Program-made: the position numbers and the translations under genes
Assembly (NCBI GenBank): GCA_965601685.1
Contig: CBFCWI010000001.1
Span: 558,001 to 622,000, forward strand
Direction of reading: 5' to 3'
Origin: JANQJD01 sp965601685
GTDB lineage: Bacteria; Pseudomonadota; Alphaproteobacteria; Rhodospirillales; Rhodospirillaceae
Length of the DNA stretch: 64,000 bases
Notes under the pieces: generated by a model
Told to the model about the DNA's origin: nothing
Database searches by the model: none
The model's input: only the letters and a program-made list of their open reading frames with translations
Shown here: piece by piece, positions 53,012 to 61,565 of the stretch
How the letters are laid out: each line of letters opens with the position of its first letter
Numbering within the stretch: the first letter of the stretch is position 1

Positions 53012-54241
53012 TCAAGCAATATCAAGCCCGTAAGCGGAATGCAGAGCCCGCAGGGCCAGTTCAGTATACTCTTCAGCGATCAACACACTGATCTTGATTT
53101 CAGAGGTGGAAATGACCTGAATATTGATGCCACGTTCCGCTAGGGCTTGAAACATGGTCTGAGCGACGCCTGCATGACTACGCATGCCTACTCCGATGAC
53201 AGAAATCTTCACCACGTCTGGATCCGGAATCAGACGATCAAAGGCTAACGCCGACCCCATCTGGATAACAGTCACCGCCCGCTTGAGATCAGCTTTAGCA
53301 ACTGTGAAAGTCAGATCAGTAGTCTTACCATCCTCAGAGATGTTCTGGACGATCATATCTACGTTGACATTAGCCTCAGCCAATGGACCGAACACGGCCG
53401 CCGCGATCCCGGGCTGGTCAGCAACCTTAGTCAGAGTGATTTTGGCGTCGTCACGGCTATAGGTAATACCGCTCAGCAGGTGGCGTTCCACGATCTCGTC
53501 CTCGTCACAGACAAATGTGCCAGGGGCATCGGTAAAACTGGACAGGACCCGCAGCACTACACGGTGCTTCATGGCCATCTCGACAGAGCGGGTCTGCAGC
53601 ACCTTGGCACCGAGCGAGGTCATCTCTAGCATTTCCTCGTAGGCTATCCTGTCGAGCTTGCGGGCTTTCGTTACAATACGAGGGTCGGTAGTGTAGACGC
53701 CCTCCACGTCTGTGTAAATATCACAGCGGTCGGCCTTGAGAGCAACAGCAAGCGCGACGGCAGATGTATCCGAGCCACCGCGACCCAGCGTTGTCACACC
53801 CTCCTCGGGACCAATGCCTTGAAAACCTGCCACGACAGGGATACTCCCAGCCGCCATTTCTGCTAACAGTCTGTCCGGCAGGATAGATTCTATCCGCGCC
53901 CTGCCGTGGATCCCGTCTGTGCAAATCGGGACCTGCCATCCCTGCCAAGAGCGCGTCGATAACCCCAGGCCTTGCAAGGCTAGCGCCAGGAGGCCCGTTA
54001 TCACCTGTTCACCCGTCGATACCACAACGTCATATTCGCGGCTGAATCCCACTCCTGTCTGATCACAGCTCATCTGGTGACACCGGGTGACGAGTTGGTT
54101 AGTCACACCTGCCATCGCTGAGACGACGACAGCGATCTCGTGGCCTGTCTCCACTTCAGTTTTGATACGATGGGCTACTTTTCTGATACGATCCTTGTCG
54201 CCAACGGAAGTTCCGCCGAATTTCATAACAATGCGCGCCAT
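53012..54241 (-). CDS. lysC: aspartokinase
   Basis: Phosphorylates aspartate, opening the lysine, threonine and methionine pathways. The protein (409 aa) opens with MARIVMKFGGTSVGD, the kinase lysine motif. TLGRGGSDTSAVALA and a pair of C-terminal ACT domains (~265-400) give feedback control. Length fits the single-function alphaproteobacterial enzyme. The ATG at 54241 is chosen on conservation; the ribosome site is weak. Confidence 0.96.
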   Translation of the reverse strand: MARIVMKFGGTSVGDKDRIRKVAHRIKTEVETGHEIAVVVSAMAGVTNQLVTRCHQMSCDQTGVGFSREYDVVVSTGEQVITGLLALALQGLGLSTRSWQGWQVPICTDGIHGRARIESILPDRLLAEMAAGSIPVVAGFQGIGPEEGVTTLGRGGSDTSAVALAVALKADRCDIYTDVEGVYTTDPRIVTKARKLDRIAYEEMLEMTSLGAKVLQTRSVEMAMKHRVVLRVLSSFTDAPGTFVCDEDEIVERHLLSGITYSRDDAKITLTKVADQPGIAAAVFGPLAEANVNVDMIVQNISEDGKTTDLTFTVAKADLKRAVTVIQMGSALAFDRLIPDPDVVKISVIGVGMRSHAGVAQTMFQALAERGINIQVISTSEIKISVLIAEEYTELALRALHSAYGLDIA

Positions 54242-54461
54242 CGAGAACGCCCTGAAGCTAAGAAACACCTGCGCTTGCAGATATCTATGAGGGGCGTAAT
54301 ACAGCTTCACGCTCGATCACGCAAGCCTAGACTGCCAGAAATGTATCTTTGCTTCTCGTGGAATCTTGATGACACGGGGTCAATGTTCCCCTTAGGCACT
54401 GGCCTCATGAGAAACACAGCGAGAGATACAAACCGCCTTACCGCCGCCTTCCATCCCCAGT

Positions 54462-55574
54462 TCAGAAGTTGACGTCCAACCCTGAGACGAGGCCATAGCC
54501 CCAGGTGTTGAGATTATCGACATCCCGATTCCGAACATTGAATCGGCCATGGAAAAAGCTAGACTTCAGGGTGATCCCTGGCCCCAAGATGTACTTGCCT
54601 GATACTAGATGGGCGCGAAACATTTCATTCTGACTGTCCATTGTAGGCATACCCCGTCGCCGTTCCTGGTAATATGTATAACTGACACCCCACGGTCCGT
54701 TGGCATAACCGAGACCAGCGTTCCAGGTATAACTGTCATCAGCATGATGCCCAGGGCGTTGCGATTCTATAAAGGAAGCACCCAGCGTAAAACCAGCGTA
54801 ACCGAGTTTGCAACCAACATTCCAAGCACTGAGATCATTGCGTATCGCTGAGCTCTCACTGACATCTTGGTGCGCAAAACCACTATCGAACCCGAGAGAG
54901 ACGCCTTGGAATTCCCTCGTATACGCCAGAGTCATATCCCAATGGTTAGTGGTATGAAGTCCAGAGTTGCTATTTGTGCCAAGTATCCCAACGTTTGGGA
55001 CATACGTCAGACCGAGCTGTAAGCCAGCTAGCTTGGGGCTGATATAGCCCACCATCGGCTGCGCATTCGCGAGCTGCTCTAATGACGTCCGCGCCTGCCC
55101 GTTCACTAGAGGCGTGCTCCCCCATGGACCGGATGTCGGCCTTAGAACCCAGATACTGACATCATCATACCCAATGCCATAGTCAACCGGCTCGTTGTGT
55201 AGACTCTTGTTAATAGAATCTTTCGCTCCTGCGTAGACTTTCCCAAAGGTTCCGCCCAGGGACACCCACTCTTCATCCAGTCCAACACTACCACTATTGC
55301 TAGATATTCTATTATTGTCATACACATTTAAACGCAAGAATGTCTCAGCTTCTATACCGTTCTCAAGAACAGTTTTTGCCTTGAAATGGATTTCGTTATC
55401 AGTATTGACGCCAAACGTGTTGAAATCTTGGCCAGCATCTCTCTCATGTTTCACGATGCCGAACCATTCCTGCATGTTGATGCTAAGGCTCAGCTTTAGC
55501 GGCTCGGCCGCTGCGTGGACGTTGCCGATTACCAAGCCTACAAGCGCAGTTGCCCCGTAGAGAAATTTCTTCAT
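54462..55574 (-). CDS. outer-membrane porin
   Basis: 370 aa with a signal peptide (MKKFLYGATALVGLVIGNVHA, likely cut after the last Ala; about 21 residues). The rest is a beta-barrel pattern of alternating hydrophobic residues, ending in SGLDVNF with the terminal Phe typical of outer-membrane proteins. AAGGAG lies six bases before the ATG. It precedes the DUF3576-leuS block in the reverse orientation. A TGTGA-type dyad lies about 150 bp upstream and may regulate it. Confidence 0.9.
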   Translation of the reverse strand: MKKFLYGATALVGLVIGNVHAAAEPLKLSLSINMQEWFGIVKHERDAGQDFNTFGVNTDNEIHFKAKTVLENGIEAETFLRLNVYDNNRISSNSGSVGLDEEWVSLGGTFGKVYAGAKDSINKSLHNEPVDYGIGYDDVSIWVLRPTSGPWGSTPLVNGQARTSLEQLANAQPMVGYISPKLAGLQLGLTYVPNVGILGTNSNSGLHTTNHWDMTLAYTREFQGVSLGFDSGFAHQDVSESSAIRNDLSAWNVGCKLGYAGFTLGASFIESQRPGHHADDSYTWNAGLGYANGPWGVSYTYYQERRRGMPTMDSQNEMFRAHLVSGKYILGPGITLKSSFFHGRFNVRNRDVDNLNTWGYGLVSGLDVNF

Positions 55575-56059
55575 GCTTGCTCCTTCGCTTTCCACTCCCC
55601 CCCTGCGGGCAGCTCTGCATCACTTGTGCTCAGCTGGTACCTTGTTCTCCGTGCCAAGGAGACACACCCGCCTATCCAAGGCAAGCGAAAGTCGTCGCCT
55701 TTTGTACTAAAATGATTTCACTGTGACCTGCAAGTCACACTCTACTACTATAAGGACAGTCAAAATAAAACTCTGACATACAGCTCTTGCAATCGTAACG
55801 TGACCAGTGCATGAGGAGCGAACAGATCGTTTTCTTCCCCAGACCATTTCCGTGCATGACACAGCCCTAAGCACACGATGTGTGGTTTTTCCGTGGCGTT
55901 AGCGTCACGGTGTGGTAAAGGATCCACAGCGCTTTTGCCCCGCCAAGCTGATCAGATCGGATGCGCGTTTTTTGTTTCATCTCATCCATTGTCAATAAAG
56001 GGCGCGATTGTAACTTGACAGAGGACGCACCTAAGGAGCGAGTACCCAGGAGCTCTGTC
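55575..56059. other. divergent spacer between porin and DUF3576 gene
   Basis: About 485 bp. It contains the TGTGAC...GTCACA dyad at 55722-55739, a weak CACAC-GAT-GTGTG hairpin followed by T5 (55872-55890), and an imperfect 20-bp palindrome at 55891-55910. No gene recognised. It is the richest regulatory-looking spacer in the window. Confidence 0.5.
55722..55739. promoter_or_regulatory. CRP/FNR-like dyad upstream of the porin
   Basis: TGTGAC-CTGCAA-GTCACA, a perfect 6-bp-arm dyad. The half sites match the TGTGA/TCACA of CRP-family proteins, but the spacing is 8 rather than 6 between TGTGA and TCACA, so the protein that binds may be a different regulator. It is about 150 bp before the porin start. 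Confidence 0.4.
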
Positions 56060-56644
56060 ATGAGGGGACCGCTCAAAGAGCAACCGCTTCGACAGAGTGA
56101 AAAGAGAGTAAGAGTCCCTGAATTTTTAGTAACATTAGTCGCAATGTTGTTCTTGTTTATTGCATGCGCATATATAGAGACTTCATACCCGGAAAAGATT
56201 TACAAGAACGAATCAGCTGTCTTTCGCGCGCCGGGTGAGGAACCACCAAAGGACTCTGGCCTGAGTTCCGGCTTCACTCTGTTCGGCAGTCCCAGAAAAC
56301 GCAGTCAGGAGTACATAGGAGTTGGAGTCAACAGTTTTCTGTGGCGGGCCGCTCTTGACACGACGGCGTTTATGCCGATGAGCTTCGTCGATCCATTCGG
56401 CGGCGTCATTATAACGGACTGGTATGCCTCTCCAGAAAATCCGCAGGAACGTTTCAAGATGAACATCTATATTCTCTCGCAGGAGTTACGCTCGGACGGC
56501 CTCAGAGTGGCCGCCTTCCGCCAGATTCTGCAGCCGGATGGCGAATGGCGAAGTGCATCCCTCCACGCTGATACAGAAATCGAAAATGCTATCTTAACCC
56601 GTGCACGTCAGTTGAAAATGACAGCCACACAGTACATACAGTAG
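56060..56644 (+). CDS. DUF3576 domain lipoprotein
   Basis: 194 aa. The N-terminus gives a lipoprotein signal (VTLVAMLFLFIACAY, lipobox FIAC). After it the family core is seen: VNSFLWRAALDTTAFMPM, ADPFGGVIITDWY-like VDPFGGVIITDWY and a compact alpha-beta end. The function is unknown; the gene is regularly placed directly before leuS in Rhodospirillales. The ATG at 56060 has AGGAG at eight bases. Likely anchored at the outer membrane or inner-membrane periplasmic face. Confidence 0.9.
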   Translation: MRGPLKEQPLRQSEKRVRVPEFLVTLVAMLFLFIACAYIETSYPEKIYKNESAVFRAPGEEPPKDSGLSSGFTLFGSPRKRSQEYIGVGVNSFLWRAALDTTAFMPMSFVDPFGGVIITDWYASPENPQERFKMNIYILSQELRSDGLRVAAFRQILQPDGEWRSASLHADTEIENAILTRARQLKMTATQYIQ

Positions 56645-56668
56645 TAGAGGGTCGAACGGAGAGAGAGA

Positions 56669-59254
56669 TTGTATCCTAACAGACATTATGACTTCAAGAG
56701 TATAGAAGCTCGCTGGCAGGCGACATGGGCTAGCCACCAGTGCTTTCGCGCTATAGAAGATTCAGGACGTCCCAAGTACTATGTCCTGGAGATGTTTCCC
56801 TACCCGTCTGGGCGGATCCATATGGGCCACGTTCGGAACTACACCTTAGGCGATGTCGTGGCCAGGTTTCGGCGGGCACAGGGGTTCAACGTGTTGCACC
56901 CGATGGGATGGGACGCCTTTGGCCTGCCGGCTGAGAATGCTGCGATCGAGCACAAGATTTCTCCAGCTCTGTGGACGGATACCAATATCACGGCTATGCG
57001 AGAACAGTGCCGACTGATGGGGCTGTCGTTAGACTGGTCACGAGAGGTGATCACATGTCTCCCTGACTACTACCGCCATGAACAGAAGATGTTTCTTGAC
57101 TTCCTGGCCCGTGGTCTCGCCTATCGTAAAGAATCATGGGTGAACTGGGATCCAATCGAACAGACAGTGCTCTCTAATGAACAGGTCATCAACGGCTGCG
57201 GCTGGCGCTCGGGCGCTACTGTGGAACAGCGTCAGTTAACCCAGTGGTTTCTGAGAAGTACTGCCTATGCCGAGGAACTGCTAGTCGGCCTTGAAACCCT
57301 CAACCACTGGCCTGAGAAAATCAGGGTGATGCAAGCTAACTGGATCGGTCGTTCGGAGGGGGCACGGGTGTGCTTCACGGTCGTAGGACGTGCAGAGTCT
57401 GTGGAAGTATTTACGACCAGGCCAGATACCCTATTCGGTGCAGTATTTTGTGCTCTTTCACCGCACCATCCGCTCGCTCACGCTCTCTCTGCCACAGATC
57501 CAGAGCTAGCTGCTTTCTTGAAAGCATGCGACAAGATGGGGACATCAGAAGCTGTACTTGAGACGACTGAAAAGAAAAGCTACCGTACCCAGCTCACGGT
57601 CCGACATCCTTTCGTTGATACGTGGGAGTTACCTCTTTATGTCGCTAACTTCGTTATGATGGATTACGGGACAGGTGCTATTTTCGGCTGTCCAGCTCAT
57701 GACCAACGTGACATGGAATTTGCCCTCTCACAGGGACTGCCAGTTAAGGTAGTAGTCATCCCTAAGGACGCTGATCCAGTGCTGTTTACTGCGGCACTGG
57801 AGTCTTCTAGAATCGCCTTTGATGGCGATGGTGTAGTTATCCATTCTGCCTTTCTGGATGGGTTGGATAGTGCCACTGCCAAACACGCTGCTATTACGCA
57901 GCTGGAGAAGACAGAGCGTGGCTATAGCCATGTTCAGTACCGGCTACGGGATTGGGGAGTGTCACGGCAGCGTTACTGGGGTTGTCCGATTCCTGTCATC
58001 CACTGCCCAAACTGCGGCGTGGTACCAGTGCCAGAGTCAGATCTACCGGTGATCTTGCCACAAGACGTGATCATAACCGGCGCCGGCAATCTTCTAGATT
58101 CCCACTATAAGTGGAAATATGTAGAATGCCCTTCTTGTCAGGGTCAAGCTCAGCGCGAGACTGACACTCTTGACACCTTCTTCGAATCCTCCTGGTACTT
58201 CCTGCGTTATTGTGCACCACACTCCACCCAAGCCCTCGATTGTGCTGCAGTCACACACTGGATGCCAGTAGACCAGTATATAGGTGGGGTTGAACATGCG
58301 GTTCTACATCTCTTGTATGCTCGCTTCTTTGTCCGCGCCTTGCGTGATTGTGGCTATCTCACCATTGACGAGCCGTTTGCAGGTTTATTCACACAGGGTA
58401 TGGTTTGTCACGCCACCTATAAGGGACCAGAGAATTTGTGGCTTCTACCAGAAGAAGTGACAAAGAGTCGAGTCAGTAATAGGATAGTGCGAGTGCAAGA
58501 CGGTGCTCCTGTTACGGTTGGCCGTTCTGAGAAGATGTCAAAATCACGCAAGAACGTAGTGGACCCAGCGCACATCATTGCGACCTATGGGGCAGACGCG
58601 GCCCGATTGTTCATACTCTCAGACAGCCCACCAGAGCGCGACTTGGATTGGACAGACGCTGGCATAGACGGCGCCTGGCGGTATCTCAATCGCGTATGGC
58701 GGCTGGCCACTCGAGTTCTGCGAAAAGTGACAGAGGAGTCAACGCCCGCTGTGTTAGGACCATTACCAGCAGCGCTGGTTCGTCAAGCACACAAGACTAT
58801 CGCGACTGTGACAGAGGATATGGAAAAGCTGCACTTTAATACTGCCGTGGCGCACATCCGCGCGCTCACCAATGCAATGGAGGCACTGCCCGACGATCAG
58901 GTGGGGGCGAACTGGGCTTATCATTTTACTCTGGAAACGGTTGTCCAGCTTCTCGCGCCGATCACACCCCATCTTGCAGAGGAGATCTGGCAAGCACTAG
59001 GGCATACCCGCTTGCTCGCTGAGTCTCCCTGGCCACAGCCGGATAACGCCCTATTGGTAGATTCAACTGTGATCTTAGCGGTCCAAGTGAATGGTAAGCT
59101 GCGAGGCACAGTGACTGTAGCAAAGGGAGCGGACGCAGTGACTAGCGAGGCAACAGCCCTAACATTGCCCGCTGTGCAGTCCTTCATTGCAGGCAAGCGC
59201 ATTCATAAAGTGATCATCGTTCCTGATCGTATTGTGAACATTGTGGTATCATGA
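56669..59254 (+). CDS. leuS: leucyl-tRNA synthetase
   Basis: Charges tRNA-Leu. The protein (861 aa) has HIGH-type PSGRIHMGHVRNYTLGDV, a CP1 editing domain in the middle third, and KMSKS in EKMSKSRKNVVDP. A zinc-type pair CPNC...CPSC is at about 450-495. The start is a TTG at 56669 preceded by GGAGAGAGA; no ATG fits the conserved N-terminus. It begins a leuS-lptE-holA block. Confidence 0.96.
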   Translation: MYPNRHYDFKSIEARWQATWASHQCFRAIEDSGRPKYYVLEMFPYPSGRIHMGHVRNYTLGDVVARFRRAQGFNVLHPMGWDAFGLPAENAAIEHKISPALWTDTNITAMREQCRLMGLSLDWSREVITCLPDYYRHEQKMFLDFLARGLAYRKESWVNWDPIEQTVLSNEQVINGCGWRSGATVEQRQLTQWFLRSTAYAEELLVGLETLNHWPEKIRVMQANWIGRSEGARVCFTVVGRAESVEVFTTRPDTLFGAVFCALSPHHPLAHALSATDPELAAFLKACDKMGTSEAVLETTEKKSYRTQLTVRHPFVDTWELPLYVANFVMMDYGTGAIFGCPAHDQRDMEFALSQGLPVKVVVIPKDADPVLFTAALESSRIAFDGDGVVIHSAFLDGLDSATAKHAAITQLEKTERGYSHVQYRLRDWGVSRQRYWGCPIPVIHCPNCGVVPVPESDLPVILPQDVIITGAGNLLDSHYKWKYVECPSCQGQAQRETDTLDTFFESSWYFLRYCAPHSTQALDCAAVTHWMPVDQYIGGVEHAVLHLLYARFFVRALRDCGYLTIDEPFAGLFTQGMVCHATYKGPENLWLLPEEVTKSRVSNRIVRVQDGAPVTVGRSEKMSKSRKNVVDPAHIIATYGADAARLFILSDSPPERDLDWTDAGIDGAWRYLNRVWRLATRVLRKVTEESTPAVLGPLPAALVRQAHKTIATVTEDMEKLHFNTAVAHIRALTNAMEALPDDQVGANWAYHFTLETVVQLLAPITPHLAEEIWQALGHTRLLAESPWPQPDNALLVDSTVILAVQVNGKLRGTVTVAKGADAVTSEATALTLPAVQSFIAGKRIHKVIIVPDRIVNIVVS

Positions 59255-59291
59255 CTTTGTTGACACAGCGAAGAGAAGTTGTCAGAGAATC

Positions 59292-59858
59292 GTGAGTAAT
59301 GGACTGTGGTGTGGTCGTCACTTCGTGCTCTTATTAGCCGCTAGCATCTTTGCTATCCCTCTACTCGGAGGGTGCGGCTTTGTTCCCCTATACGAGTACG
59401 AGGGTGCAGGGAACGGGGAGGCTTTGGCCGATAGTCTAGCCCAGATCAAGATTAACCCCATTGGCGACCGTATAGGCCAGATCCTACGTAATACTCTCAT
59501 CGATCGTATGACTCCCCACGGCATGCCAAAGACACCCCGTTACATATTATCAGTCACACTCGCACTATCCACCCAGCCTCTCAGTTTCCGCAGGGATAAT
59601 ACGGCTGCACGTGCCAACTTGCTTGTGTTAGCCTCTTACCATCTACAGGATGTGACGCAGCACAAACATCCCGTTGTGTTCACAGACACGATGCGTGCTG
59701 TGACCAGTTATCATATCCATGATGCCCCGTATGCTATCGTGGTTGCTGAACAAGAAGCGCAACAACAGGCTGCTCGTCAATTAGCTGATGGGATTGTTGA
59801 ACGCACAGCGCTTTATTTTCTCCGCATGAGGACTCGTGGACACCCTCCAAACGGCTAG
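59292..59858 (+). CDS. lptE: LPS assembly lipoprotein LptE
   Basis: Plug of the LptD outer-membrane channel that inserts lipopolysaccharide. The protein (188 aa) has a signal ending in the lipobox LLGGC, then GFVPLY, the typical opening of alphaproteobacterial LptE. Low overall conservation is normal. The start is GTG at 59292, since an earlier TTG would overlap leuS and lengthen the signal region. It sits between leuS and holA, its usual place. Confidence 0.86.
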   Translation: MSNGLWCGRHFVLLLAASIFAIPLLGGCGFVPLYEYEGAGNGEALADSLAQIKINPIGDRIGQILRNTLIDRMTPHGMPKTPRYILSVTLALSTQPLSFRRDNTAARANLLVLASYHLQDVTQHKHPVVFTDTMRAVTSYHIHDAPYAIVVAEQEAQQQAARQLADGIVERTALYFLRMRTRGHPPNG

Positions 59859-59865
59859 GGATACT

Positions 59866-60918
59866 ATGAAACTGAGACCGTCCCAGGTGCGATCCTTTCT
59901 ACGGCGACCTGACCCCTCAGTTAGAGCGGTGTTAGTTTATGGCTCTGACAACGGACAGGTGCGTGAGGTCTTGAATACCTTAACAGCGGCTATTGTTGTA
60001 GACCACAAAGATCCGTTCCGAGTCAGCGAATTGACAGCGGCTGCAGTACGGACTGAGCCCGCTCTATTAGCTGACGCGGTCACAGCGTTGACTTTAACAG
60101 GTGGACGTCGGGTAGTACGGATTCATGAGGCTGATGATACTCTTGCGAACGTTCTAGAGTCTTTTGTAGCTATTCCCTATGGTGATGCTTTGGTCATAGC
60201 AGCAGCGGCTGATCTGAGTAAAGCTTCGAAGCTACGCAGACTGTTCGAGGGCGCTGACACCAGTGCTCTTGCAATCCCCTGCTACCCGGATGAGGCTCAA
60301 ACACTGGAGCCTCTCATTCATGACGTCTTGCAGCAGTCTGGAATCAGAGGAGAAGCAGCGGCTTTAGCCTATTTGGTTGAGCGGCTCGGGGGCGACCGAC
60401 TACAGAGTCGGCGTGAACTGGAAAAGCTAGCCCTCTACGTGGAGCCCGATCATAACACAGTGACCTTAGCCGATGCTATGGCCTGCATCGGCGACAGCAC
60501 GGAGCTCACCTTGAATAGTCTCGCGGTAGCTGTTGCAGACGGCGAGCCTCGGGCTGCTCGTATGTATGAAAGACTGATATTAGAAGGTGTGACCCCGGTG
60601 GGCATGTTGCGCGCTCTAGCACGCTATTTCCGCCAGCTGCATCTGGCCACAGGGATCATGGCTCGCAAGCACTGCAGTGCTGAACAAGCCATGGCCATTC
60701 TGAAACCCCAGCCGTTTTTCAAAATAAAGGAACGTTTTCTGGCCCAGATTCTTGCATGGCCAGAGAGTCGACTGACAGAAGTCCTGGACCTGCTACTGCA
60801 GGCTGAAATGGATTGCAAAGTCATGGGTATACCTAGCCAGGCTCTTTGTAGTCATACGCTATTGCAACTCGTCCAAATGGGGGCTGCTTTGTTGCAACGG
60901 CCTGATAACGACGGCTGA
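59866..60918 (+). CDS. holA: DNA polymerase III delta subunit
   Basis: Opens and loads the sliding clamp. The protein (350 aa) has MKLRPSQVRSFLRRPDP, the VYGSDNGQVRE block and the delta-collar region PYPDEAQ-like CYPDEAQTLEP. LERLGGDR-like VERLGGDRLQSRRELEKL is the signature of HolA. The ATG at 59866 with AGGGAT lies 7 bp after lptE; an upstream GTG would overlap it. Confidence 0.92.
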   Translation: MKLRPSQVRSFLRRPDPSVRAVLVYGSDNGQVREVLNTLTAAIVVDHKDPFRVSELTAAAVRTEPALLADAVTALTLTGGRRVVRIHEADDTLANVLESFVAIPYGDALVIAAAADLSKASKLRRLFEGADTSALAIPCYPDEAQTLEPLIHDVLQQSGIRGEAAALAYLVERLGGDRLQSRRELEKLALYVEPDHNTVTLADAMACIGDSTELTLNSLAVAVADGEPRAARMYERLILEGVTPVGMLRALARYFRQLHLATGIMARKHCSAEQAMAILKPQPFFKIKERFLAQILAWPESRLTEVLDLLLQAEMDCKVMGIPSQALCSHTLLQLVQMGAALLQRPDNDG

Positions 60919-60992
60919 TGCGTTGTTGTCTGTTTCACTGTGTGGGCCACTTCACATACCTTCTGTAGTGCATTCTGTTGGTAGATGGTTTC

Positions 60993-61499
60993 CTAGTTGC
61001 ACTGGCCGATTGAGTTCAGACCGCAGATCCGCCGACCATCTATCCACGTAGCACCACTGAGATCGGCAGCCAGCAAATCAGCGCCGTCTAGACGGGCTCC
61101 TGTCAGATCGGACTCACGCAAAAGAGCATGATAAAAGCGAGCCCGGCGAAGATCAGTATTTCTCAGTGAGGCCCGTGTTAAGTCAGCACGGGTGAAGTCT
61201 GCCTCAATGAAGGCTGCCTGGTCTAGTGTAGCCCCAACAAGCTTGGCACTGATCATCTTGCTTCGGTAGGCGTTTGCTTGGCTAAAGTCTGTGCCGGACA
61301 GATCGCTCCTCTGAAAGGAAGTCTCCCGCATGTTGGAGCGAATCAGTTGCGCGTCTACTAAATAGCGCCCATCCATATAGCACCGCAGCCACTGTACTTC
61401 CGGTGTAGCAAAATCGGTACAGGACGCTACGGCTAGCTCAGCACTTGCTATGACAAGGAGAGCGGAGAGAAAAGCGCATCTGACTGAATGACGATTCAT
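60993..61499 (-). CDS. exported pentapeptide-repeat protein
   Basis: 168 aa with a signal peptide (LSALLVIASAELAVA). The mature part has about ten A(D/N)LxX-type pentapeptides (for example ADLTRASLRNTDLRRARF) that should fold as a right-handed beta helix. Four Cys (two early, two late) suggest disulfides in the periplasm. The ATG at 61499 has AAGGG. It lies just after mutL on the same strand. Function unknown. Confidence 0.85.
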   Translation of the reverse strand: MNRHSVRCAFLSALLVIASAELAVASCTDFATPEVQWLRCYMDGRYLVDAQLIRSNMRETSFQRSDLSGTDFSQANAYRSKMISAKLVGATLDQAAFIEADFTRADLTRASLRNTDLRRARFYHALLRESDLTGARLDGADLLAADLSGATWIDGRRICGLNSIGQCN

Positions 61500-61565
61500 G
61501 ACGATAGGCCCTTGATTCGAGAAGGGAGATCGAATTTCCATTCCCGGATGCACCAGCACACGACC

